Shown: in pieces, positions 1 through 5,099 of the stretch | How the letters are laid out: each line of letters opens with the position of its first letter | Position numbering within the stretch: position 1 is the first letter of the stretch | Assembly: GCA_027297085.1 (NCBI GenBank) | Contig: JAPUIL010000672.1 | Location: 1-5,099, forward strand | Length of the DNA stretch: 5,099 nt | Origin: Verrucomicrobiota bacterium | GTDB taxonomy: Bacteria > Verrucomicrobiota > Verrucomicrobiia > Opitutales > UBA2995 | Direction of reading: 5' to 3' | Notes under the pieces: model-generated | The model's input: the letters and a program-made list of their open reading frames with translations, nothing else | Database searches by the model: none | Told to the model about the DNA's origin: nothing | Position numbers and translations under genes: made by a program

Positions 1-1311
1 CTTAATGATGGTGATGTTATAATTACCAACCACCCGGCTTATGGAGGATCTCACCTGCCGGATGTTACTGTGATATGTCCAGTATTTTCGGATACAAAAG
101 AGTTGTTGGGCTTTTTGGTCAATCGGGCTCACCATGCCGAAATAGGAGGCATTTCTCCTGGGTCCATGCCGCCAGCAGCTGCTTCCCTTGCTGAAGAAGG
201 TGTTGTCATTCCTCCGATATCGATAATGCGGAATGGCCAGGTGGACTTGAATGGTGTTGAGTCTTTGTTGAGGGGTGGGGCTTTCCCTTCACGTCGCGTG
301 CGCGAAAACCTGGCCGATCTCAAGGCCCAGGTCGCGGCTAATTTGAAAGGGCTGGAGGAATTGCTGTCTCTGGTACGCGAACATGGAAGGGCCGTCGTTT
401 GTCAATATATGGCGGATATCCAGAATCGGGCTGAAAGGAGCTTGCGTCGAAAACTTGCCGGGCAGGCAGATGGGTGTTATGAAGGCGAACAGAGGCTGGA
501 TGACGGAACCGTCCTAAAAGTAGTTGGCACAATTTCCGGAGAGACCCTCAGATTGTCATTTTCGGATGGAGGTGGGGTGCATACCGGGAACTTCAACGCG
601 ACTCCCGGGATTGTTTACAGTGCAGTGATCTATTTTCTCCGCGTGTGGTTGAACGAACCCATGCCTTTGAATGAAGGTTTATTGAGACCTGTTAAAATCG
701 AATTGCCCCCAGGCCTTCTGAATCCGCCATTTTCGGACGATCCCTATAAGTGTCCACCAGTAGTGGCCGGTAATGTGGAAACGAGCCAGCGACTGGTAGA
801 TACCCTTTTGTTGGCTTTTGAGGTGGTGGCCTGCAGCCAGGGTACCATGAACAACCTGATATTTGGCAACGATCGCATCAGTTTCTATGAGACGATCGCT
901 GGTGGCGCCGGCGCCGGAGACGGGTTTGCGGGAGAGAGTGGAGTACACGTGCATATGACCAATACCGGAATAACCGACCCTGAAATTTTGGAGTATCGGT
1001 TTCCCGTGAAGTTGAGAGAGTTTTCAATACGCCGTGGTTCGGGCGGTGATGGAGAGTTTCCAGGCGGCGATGGTCTGGTGCGTGAGTTGGAATTTACTGA
1101 ACCGGTCACTTTATCGCTTCTGACTCAGCATAGGGTGGAGTCACCCTATGGTTTGAAGGGTGGGCAGCCCGGAAAAACCGGGGAGCAATGGCTTTTTCGA
1201 AAGGATGAAAAACCTGTTTGTCTGGCTCCGACCGTCCGGTTGGAGATTCAGGCTGGGGATCGTTTAAGGATTCTCACGCCTGGTGGAGGTGGTTGGGGCA
1301 CCGCCCTCTAA
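1..1311 (+). CDS. 5-oxoprolinase, C-terminal hydantoinase B (HyuB) domain, 5'-partial
   Basis: The frame is open from base 1, so the GTG at 70 is an internal valine and the true start lies upstream; 436 residues are visible. The first residues, DGDVIITNHPAYGGSHLPD, are the HyuB-family 'GDV..TN.P..GG.HLPD' motif. They are followed by HHAEIGG (window residues 44-50), GGAGAG (301-306), MTNT..TDPEILE (319-331) and a terminal GGGGWG (428-433). These stretches, and the DLKAQVAAN segment, follow eukaryotic and bacterial 5-oxoprolinase closely as I recall it. The family opens the 5-oxo-L-proline ring to glutamate at the cost of ATP, in the cytoplasm, and salvages pyroglutamate. The ATPase half (HyuA) is not visible: it may be fused upstream, as in the ~1200-1290-residue enzymes, or be a separate gene. 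N-methylhydantoinase B and acetone carboxylase subunits are relatives, but the match is best to oxoprolinase. The gene ends in TAA, 50 bases before the next gene on the same strand. Confidence 0.88.
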   Translation, partial: LNDGDVIITNHPAYGGSHLPDVTVICPVFSDTKELLGFLVNRAHHAEIGGISPGSMPPAAASLAEEGVVIPPISIMRNGQVDLNGVESLLRGGAFPSRRVRENLADLKAQVAANLKGLEELLSLVREHGRAVVCQYMADIQNRAERSLRRKLAGQADGCYEGEQRLDDGTVLKVVGTISGETLRLSFSDGGGVHTGNFNATPGIVYSAVIYFLRVWLNEPMPLNEGLLRPVKIELPPGLLNPPFSDDPYKCPPVVAGNVETSQRLVDTLLLAFEVVACSQGTMNNLIFGNDRISFYETIAGGAGAGDGFAGESGVHVHMTNTGITDPEILEYRFPVKLREFSIRRGSGGDGEFPGGDGLVRELEFTEPVTLSLLTQHRVESPYGLKGGQPGKTGEQWLFRKDEKPVCLAPTVRLEIQAGDRLRILTPGGGGWGTAL

Positions 1312-1361
1312 TAATTCCAGAGCTTGTTTTGTGACTCCTATCTGGTCTACCTTGATTGATC

Positions 1362-2312
1362 ATGCAAAATCCGGCGACCCATTTATATTATCATCCGCTT
1401 TCATTACAGCATGATACTGGCAGCGGACATCCGGAACGTTCGGATCGCATACAGGCTCTGCTGGATCACTTGGAAAAAACTGGACTAAACAGCCAGTGTA
1501 TTTGGAAAACCCCTGAGCCAGCAACTCTTGAGGCTATTCAGACAAACCATAGTCTTGATTATATCAAAATGGTGCAGCAAGTCGCTGCTGGCGGAGGGGG
1601 CCCGCTCGATGCGGATACTATCCTCTCCTCCAAATCGTATGAAGCCGCATTAATGTCATCGGGAGCTTGTATCCAGGGCGTAGATACCGTGTGCAAAGGT
1701 AACGCCCCCAATGCCTTTTGTATGAACCGGCCCCCTGGCCACCATTCCCGCCGGTCAACCGCCATGGGATTCTGTTTGTTCAACAACATTGCGATTGGGG
1801 CCAGGCATGCTTTGAAGCAACATGGATTGGAACGAGTGTTTATTCTGGACTGGGATGTACATCACGGCAATGGGACACAGGAAAGTTTCTATGAAGATGA
1901 GTCTGTGTTTTATTGCAGCATCCATCAGAGTCCTCTCTATCCGGGGACCGGGATGCCTTATGAAACGGGGGATGGCGAAGGGGAAGGGTTTACCTTGAAT
2001 CTTACTGTTTCTTCCGGGACGCGGGGAAATATCTATGAGTCTCTCTTAAATGAAAAGGTGCTTCCTGCGATGCGAGATTTTCAACCGGAACTGATTATGA
2101 TTTCTGCCGGTTTCGATGCCCATCGTCGAGACCCACTGGCTGGGGTGCAGTTGGAAGATGAAGATTTCGGAATGTTAACGAGCGGTGTACTGGATGCTGC
2201 AAACGACATTTGTGAAGGACGAGTCGTATCTGTTCTGGAAGGAGGATACGACCTCGAGGGATTGGCAGGGGGAGTCGAGCAACATCTTCGCGGTTTGCTC
2301 GGTCTGTTGTAA
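1362..2312 (+). CDS. Histone deacetylase-family zinc amidohydrolase (class II-like / AcuC-type)
   Basis: A complete 316-residue protein. It is a member of the arginase/deacetylase fold family that removes acetyl groups from lysine or acetylated polyamines; which substrate applies cannot be read from sequence. All active-site elements are visible, numbered from the ATG at 1362: the HPER motif (23-26); RPPGHH with the catalytic His pair (127-128); DWDVHHGNG with zinc ligands Asp165 and His167; AGFDAH with the third zinc ligand Asp252; and EGGYD with the transition-state Tyr296. HHGNG instead of HHGDG and the MGFCLFNN segment are typical of class II enzymes and their bacterial relatives. Length is normal for a single-domain bacterial enzyme, and no signal peptide is seen. 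A TTG six bases upstream is in frame, but the ATG is the more natural start; no clear Shine-Dalgarno sequence precedes either. The gene may be co-transcribed with the oxoprolinase gene 50 bases upstream. A functional link between them is not evident. Confidence 0.92.
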   Translation: MQNPATHLYYHPLSLQHDTGSGHPERSDRIQALLDHLEKTGLNSQCIWKTPEPATLEAIQTNHSLDYIKMVQQVAAGGGGPLDADTILSSKSYEAALMSSGACIQGVDTVCKGNAPNAFCMNRPPGHHSRRSTAMGFCLFNNIAIGARHALKQHGLERVFILDWDVHHGNGTQESFYEDESVFYCSIHQSPLYPGTGMPYETGDGEGEGFTLNLTVSSGTRGNIYESLLNEKVLPAMRDFQPELIMISAGFDAHRRDPLAGVQLEDEDFGMLTSGVLDAANDICEGRVVSVLEGGYDLEGLAGGVEQHLRGLLGLL

Positions 2313-2323
2313 AGCAAGTGGTT

Positions 2324-4381
2324 TCAGGTCACCAAGGTCGCTTCTTTGGGCGTAGGTTCCGGTTGTTCAATTAAGTCAGCCACTGCCTCAAATACCTGGG
2401 GTAAACAAATTTCCTTCGAGGAGTTTCCGCCGTGCTTTGGACAACCACTGGGTTGGACTATTCGTACCGGGCTATTGAATACCGGCCGGGTGTATACTGG
2501 ATTGGTTATACCATAGAGGCCGACCGTGGAAACGCCGAGGGCATTGGCAAGATGCAAGCCGCCGCAATCGTTGGAAATGACTACCGAGCAAGATTTCAAT
2601 ACCATAACGAATTGCATCAAAGAGGTTGAACCTGTGAAGTCGTGGATGGATCCTGGTTCGAATTGTTCGATAATCTCGCGGCTGACCGATAAATCGGGTG
2701 AAGCCCCAAAGAGACAAATGTTGCTGTCCGGGAATAAATCCATCAGTCCGGCGATACACTCCACCCAGTAATCAACGGGCCAGCATTTCTCGGGATGATT
2801 TCCGGCACCTGAGATGAGACCAATATAGGGTGCATGGCGAGATTCTGTCTGTAAGCATCGCAGCGGGTTGATAACTTCCGAATCCGTCGCGAGCTTTAGC
2901 GGTTCGAAACCTACCTCTCCCAATAGTCCGAAGTGTCGAAAGAAATCATCCCACAATTCGATCTGGTGATTCTTTCTATCATCCCACCCTGGATCTACAT
3001 CAAAGGTATCCGTCAACAGGGGACGGGTGGTGCCCGGCCATCGTATGCCGTATCGTCGGGGTGCATTTATCAATCTGGCTTCAAGGTCCCCGAAAACTGA
3101 TTGCGTCAACTGGTAATAGGTATCGGGAAACATTCTTCGGAGGTTGAGAAACCGTCTGTAGTATTTCGCATTGTGTCTTGGGATACTTAGGACCTGATCA
3201 GCCACTTGAAATGCTTCTAGAAGTGGGGTGAAATGGCGATTCGCAAGGAGTGTGATCTCTGCGTCTTGCCGAGATTCCCGGATGGCCTTTATGAAGGGAA
3301 GCCATTTTACAAGATCTCCCAAATTATTGGGCATGCGCAGCCAGATACGGTTCGTGCGAGGTATGGAATCCCAGTGGTAGAAAGTTTTACTATCTACAAC
3401 CAGGTTTTTCTGAAATTCGAGGTTCAGGTTTTGGTTCGGCTCCGTTTGATCTTTCCAACGGTTGTGGATCCACAGCCAGTTTTCTATAAATTTGTCGTCG
3501 CCGGTCAGTTTATTTTCCAGCCATTGATTGGATTTAAGTATAACGGGGTCGTCTTTTACTCCTTCAGAAATTTTTTCGACATGGAGATTTCCTTCCCAAA
3601 AACCTGTGCGTTCACCGTAAAGTCCTAGAACATTGGCTCCGTAAGCATGCGCAAGAAACTGGTGAAAACCGGTAGTAGAGGCTGCTCGTCCCAAAAAGAA
3701 TGAAAGGTATCCGCTTTCACCTGCACTTTGATCAAAAACAAGGATCATCCAATTGTTGTCTTTTACCAGCTTTCGTGCCTGGTGAAGACCCTCTCCACGA
3801 TCGATGAGGGTGATTCCATTCTTGGTACGGTTCTGCCTGGCGAACTCATCCAGTTTTTTCTGGTTCAATGGCCGGTATAGAACACCTACTTCGGGTGTAT
3901 CTAGGGGTAGGCATCGGCGAACTAAAGAGCATATTTCCATCATGCTGTTTTGCACCGTCACAAAGATTACGGGCTTTGCTGGATCAACGTAGTTTTTTAG
4001 CAGCTCGATGGATTCATCTGTAGCAATTAACGTCCGGTCCAAGCGGCCTTCCGAAAAGAAAGGCGACGCAAAATTGTACAGCGTCATCTCAATAAGCCGC
4101 CGGCAACTTGTGCGCGCCTTTCGATGCTGCCAACTGATAGGCTTACCGGGGTAGGCGTGATGGAAATTGGACAGTAGGGTGCGCCGGCGTACGGTAGGAA
4201 GAAAGTAAATCAGGTCCCCTAAGACTGCTGCCAGAAATTTGGCGAATTGTAGTGGCAAGGTGGCTAGCGTCCAACCAATTATTTTTACTAGGGTTAGCAC
4301 GTGATTCTGGTCGGTGATAAAAAGAATAAACTGAGGCCAGACTTGGCGCTCGGTAAACGATTGGCAAGCTCTAGCCTGCAT
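2324..4381 (-). CDS. Fused LpxL/HtrB-type acyltransferase domain (His-to-Gln) plus GT9 heptosyltransferase-type domain
   Basis: A 685-residue protein in two parts. Residues ~28-312 are an LPLAT domain of the lipid A lauroyl/myristoyl acyltransferase type: a hydrophobic N-terminal stretch (29-60), VRRRTLLSN, YRPLNQKKLDEF (169-180), FDQSAGESG (216-224), FFLGRAASTT (228-237) and the family's closing NWLWIHNRWK (301-310). The HX4E catalytic motif reads QNSMME (144-149), so the general-base His is Gln. After a linker (~313-343), residues ~344-672 are a glycosyltransferase family 9 domain with PNNLGD (351-356), EKCWP (531-535), SNDCGGLHLANALG (603-616) and GLYGITNP. Asp356, Lys532, Asp605 and His610 match the base and ADP-heptose-binding positions of WaaC as I recall them. 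The likely role is transfer of a heptose or similar sugar to an LPS core acceptor at the inner membrane face, with the first domain perhaps a membrane or lipid A docking module. These roles are inference. The ATG at 4381 is preceded by GGTGAG; a GTG at 4300 (Val28) is an alternative start at the edge of homology. The gene converges on the deacetylase gene, with 11 bases between stops. Confidence 0.88.
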   Translation of the reverse strand: MQARACQSFTERQVWPQFILFITDQNHVLTLVKIIGWTLATLPLQFAKFLAAVLGDLIYFLPTVRRRTLLSNFHHAYPGKPISWQHRKARTSCRRLIEMTLYNFASPFFSEGRLDRTLIATDESIELLKNYVDPAKPVIFVTVQNSMMEICSLVRRCLPLDTPEVGVLYRPLNQKKLDEFARQNRTKNGITLIDRGEGLHQARKLVKDNNWMILVFDQSAGESGYLSFFLGRAASTTGFHQFLAHAYGANVLGLYGERTGFWEGNLHVEKISEGVKDDPVILKSNQWLENKLTGDDKFIENWLWIHNRWKDQTEPNQNLNLEFQKNLVVDSKTFYHWDSIPRTNRIWLRMPNNLGDLVKWLPFIKAIRESRQDAEITLLANRHFTPLLEAFQVADQVLSIPRHNAKYYRRFLNLRRMFPDTYYQLTQSVFGDLEARLINAPRRYGIRWPGTTRPLLTDTFDVDPGWDDRKNHQIELWDDFFRHFGLLGEVGFEPLKLATDSEVINPLRCLQTESRHAPYIGLISGAGNHPEKCWPVDYWVECIAGLMDLFPDSNICLFGASPDLSVSREIIEQFEPGSIHDFTGSTSLMQFVMVLKSCSVVISNDCGGLHLANALGVSTVGLYGITNPVYTRPVFNSPVRIVQPSGCPKHGGNSSKEICLPQVFEAVADLIEQPEPTPKEATLVT

Positions 4382-4388
4382 TTCTCAC
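4373..4388 (+). repeat. Left 16-bp inverted repeat arm, overlapping the fusion gene start
   Basis: AGCCTGCATTTCTCAC is a perfect inverted partner of 4612-4627. It contains the ATG, the next two codons and part of the ribosome-binding region of the minus-strand fusion gene. Its outer 8 bases can also pair with TGCAGGCT at 4449-4456. Confidence 0.85.
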
Positions 4389-4393
4389 CGGAT
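4384..4393 (-). promoter_or_regulatory. Probable ribosome-binding site of the fusion gene
   Basis: On the minus strand the sequence before the ATG at 4381 reads CCGGTGAGAA, with the GGTGAG core four bases or less from the start codon by its 3' edge. This purine-rich stretch supports the 4381 start, although it lies close to the ATG and is itself part of the repeated arm. No comparable site precedes the alternative GTG at 4300. Confidence 0.4.
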
Positions 4394-4481
4394 GCGTAGA
4401 CGAGAGTTAAAATATTTATTGTGAGTGAGTTATGAATTTCTTTCGAATTGCAGGCTGTAAAGACCGGTTTGCAACCTTCCT

Positions 4482-4522
4482 TCAGCCGTCGCCAGAGGCT
4501 ATGGCTCGACACGGCGGGCTGA
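4482..4522 (+). other. Central bulged hairpin of the intergenic region
   Basis: TCAGCC (4482-4487), GTC (4488-4490) and GCCA (4491-4494) can pair with TGGC (4502-4505), GAC (4508-4510) and GGCTGA (4517-4522). This leaves a 7-base loop and bulges of two and six bases on the 3' side. The position near the middle of the 16-bp inverted repeat pair fits a fold-back element. A structured RNA is an alternative. Pairing was done by eye, with no energy calculated. Confidence 0.4.
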
Positions 4523-4611
4523 CATGTTGAGTATTCCTCTCTCTTGGCTTCAGGTACGCACATCAGTGCGCGACCTCGCTTCTCGATCGTCAAGCTCAAC
4601 ATCTTAACTCC

Positions 4612-4627
4612 GTGAGAAATGCAGGCT
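4612..4627 (-). repeat. Right 16-bp inverted repeat arm
   Basis: GTGAGAAATGCAGGCT is identical to the start region of the fusion gene but lies on the opposite strand. The arm overlaps by two bases a compact hairpin, CTGGGA / TGAA loop / TCCCAG, at 4626-4641. Confidence 0.85.
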
Positions 4628-4705
4628 GGGATGAATCCCAGGTTCAACGATAGATGGTAGTACCTGAAACCTTGGCCTTGAACATAGCTGATTTAGACTC
4701 GACTT

Positions 4706-4711
4706 TATACT
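4706..4711 (+). promoter_or_regulatory. Candidate -10 box for serS
   Basis: TATACT matches five of six bases of the TATAAT consensus and lies 55 bases before the serS ATG. No good -35 hexamer is found 16-18 bases upstream, so this is only a weak call. A start near 4718 would place the 4724-4742 hairpin in the serS leader. Confidence 0.25.
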
Positions 4712-4723
4712 TGGAATTCAAGT

Positions 4724-4752
4724 CTACCCGCGGCTAGGGTAGCGCGCTTTTT
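4724..4752 (+). terminator. Hairpin plus T-tract before serS (terminator- or attenuator-like)
   Basis: CTACCC (4724-4729) pairs perfectly with GGGTAG (4737-4742) around a 7-base loop. CGCGC and then five Ts (4748-4752) follow, ending 14 bases before the serS ATG. The gap of five bases between stem and Ts makes it imperfect as an intrinsic terminator. It could end upstream transcription or regulate serS in its leader. An alternative pairing of AGTCTA (4721-4726) with TAGACT (4694-4699) would exclude this stem. Confidence 0.3.
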
Positions 4753-4766
4753 AACCTGCTTGATTC

Positions 4767-5099
4767 ATGATTGATATTAAAATCCTTAGGGAAGACCCGG
4801 AACGGGTGCGCGAAGCCATTGCCAATAAGGGAAGTGATTGTGATCTCGATGCTATTCTGGCTATGGATAAAGAGCGGCGGGAGCTTATTTCCTCAGTTGA
4901 GCAATTGCGGGCCAAACAGAAGAGCGTGAATTCCGAAATGGCCTCTCTACAGAATAGTTCACCAGAATTTCTAAACAAGGTTGAGGAGATGCGTGGCGTG
5001 GCGGCACAAGTCAAAGAAGGCGATGGTCAGCTGAGAGATTTGGAAGAAGCCTGGGAACAGAATATCCTTACCATTCCGAACATTCCCCACGAGTCTGTT
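4767..5099 (+). CDS. serS: Seryl-tRNA synthetase, N-terminal part, 3'-partial
   Basis: The frame starts at ATG 4767 and stays open for 111 codons to the window end. The family is usually near 425 residues, so about a quarter is visible. The start MIDIKILREDPERVREAI matches the canonical SerRS opening 'MLDIK.IRE.PE.V..A'. Residues ~28-98 are a charged helical segment (AMDKERRELISSVEQLRAKQ, then LNKVEEM and QLRDLEEAWEQ) forming the antiparallel coiled coil that grips the long variable arm of tRNA-Ser. IPNIPHESV (103-111) is the conserved junction into the catalytic domain. The class II catalytic motifs lie beyond the window. The enzyme charges tRNA-Ser (and tRNA-Sec where present) with serine, using ATP, in the cytoplasm. 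No Shine-Dalgarno sequence is visible before the ATG, but the start is fixed by homology. The KQKSVNSEMASL...SSPEF segment resembles verrucomicrobial SerRS as I recall it. Confidence 0.95.
   Translation, partial: MIDIKILREDPERVREAIANKGSDCDLDAILAMDKERRELISSVEQLRAKQKSVNSEMASLQNSSPEFLNKVEEMRGVAAQVKEGDGQLRDLEEAWEQNILTIPNIPHESV

Larger units (their letters stand above)
4373..4627. repeat. Candidate fold-back / MITE-like element with 16-bp terminal inverted repeats
   Basis: The sequence AGCCTGCATTTCTCAC at 4373-4388 is repeated without mismatch as its reverse complement, GTGAGAAATGCAGGCT, at 4612-4627. Reading inwards from each end, a second related block appears: GAGTTAAAATATT on the left (4404-4416) and, on the opposite strand, GAGTTAAGATGTT on the right, with a 14-base length difference between the arms. 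The centre (4482-4522) is a bulged hairpin close to the midpoint at 4500. A third copy of the end motif, TGCAGGCT, lies at 4449-4456. I see no transposase gene and no clear target-site duplication, so a non-autonomous element is one reading. Chance or an old rearrangement of the gene start are others. Confidence 0.45.
4389..4766. other. Intergenic region between the divergent fusion gene and serS
   Basis: This stretch separates two divergently transcribed genes and must hold promoters for both. It holds most of the candidate fold-back element (to 4627), small hairpins at 4557-4570 (CGCAC / GTGCG) and 4626-4641, and the serS leader hairpin at 4724-4742. The only AT-rich island is 4407-4420, 26-39 bases upstream of the fusion start; it could hold that gene's -10 box (TATTTT or TAAATA on the minus strand), but no convincing -35 is seen. 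A short frame on the plus strand, MQAGMNPRFNDRW, runs from 4619 to the stop at 4660 and begins in the duplicated start module. I see no tRNA or credible gene here. Confidence 0.6.

Noticed and set aside
70..72. GTG at 70 as the start of the oxoprolinase-type gene
   Set aside because: The 23 codons before it are open and encode the conserved GDVIITNHPAYGGSHLPD motif, so the gene continues upstream of the window.
1356..1361. TTG at 1356 as the deacetylase start
   Set aside because: It adds only two residues, has no better ribosome-binding site, and an ATG follows at 1362.
3233..3628. A 131-codon plus-strand frame
   Set aside because: It lies antisense inside the well-supported fusion gene, crosses the linker between its two domains, and shows no family motif.
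4294..4647. A 117-codon minus-strand frame spanning the intergenic region and the start of the fusion gene
   Set aside because: It needs a TTG start, overlaps the fusion gene in another frame, has no recognisable domain, and is explained by the repeat element being open in that frame. If the element proves to be multicopy, similar frames should occur elsewhere.
4620..4660. A tRNA-like T-arm sequence (GGTTCAA)
   Set aside because: No acceptor, D or anticodon stems can be built around it.
4724..4752. A T-box riboswitch before serS, suggested by AGGGTAGCGCG resembling the T-box core
   Set aside because: The match to the AGGGTGGNACCGCG core is partial and the bases form part of the only stem before the Ts. 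No specifier stem with a serine codon is evident, and T-boxes are mainly known from Firmicutes and Actinobacteria.
4751..5014. An 87-codon minus-strand frame
   Set aside because: It is antisense to the clear serS reading frame, and its Ser/Arg-rich composition is typical of a shadow frame.

Overview
The window reads as an ordinary chromosomal stretch of a Gram-negative bacterium of roughly balanced GC content. The Gram-negative assignment rests on a protein built from two lipopolysaccharide-pathway domains, a lipid A acyltransferase-type domain and a family 9 (heptosyltransferase-type) glycosyltransferase domain. The style of the seryl-tRNA synthetase N-terminus and the fused LPS protein make me lean towards the Verrucomicrobiota (Opitutae-like). 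That is a guess from memory of similar proteins, not something the sequence proves.

Layout. Positions 1-1311 (+) hold the C-terminal part of a 5-oxoprolinase / hydantoinase B-type protein whose start lies before the window. Fifty bases later on the same strand, 1362-2312 encodes a complete class II-like histone deacetylase-family amidohydrolase with every catalytic and zinc-binding residue in place. Its stop lies 11 bases from the stop of a convergent gene, 2324-4381 (-). That gene encodes a 685-residue fusion: an N-terminal LpxL/HtrB-type acyltransferase domain whose catalytic His is Gln, and a C-terminal GT9 domain that keeps its key residues. A 385-base intergenic region (4382-4766) separates it from the divergent serS (4767 to the window end, +), which encodes seryl-tRNA synthetase and is cut off after 111 codons.

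The least ordinary parts are the fusion protein and the intergenic region. The intergenic region and the first codons of the fusion gene contain a roughly 255-base element bounded by perfect 16-base inverted repeats (4373-4388 and 4612-4627). A second related block lies inside each arm and a bulged hairpin sits at the centre, so it looks like a fold-back or MITE-type repeat. The left arm carries the ribosome-binding region and first codons of the fusion gene. Just before serS there is a hairpin followed by five Ts that could act in transcription termination or attenuation.

The genes do not form one pathway. The first two may be co-transcribed and both encode hydrolases acting on amide bonds (oxoproline ring opening, deacetylation). 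The fusion protein belongs to envelope biogenesis, and serS is a housekeeping translation gene. I see no RNA gene, CRISPR array, phage gene or transposase.
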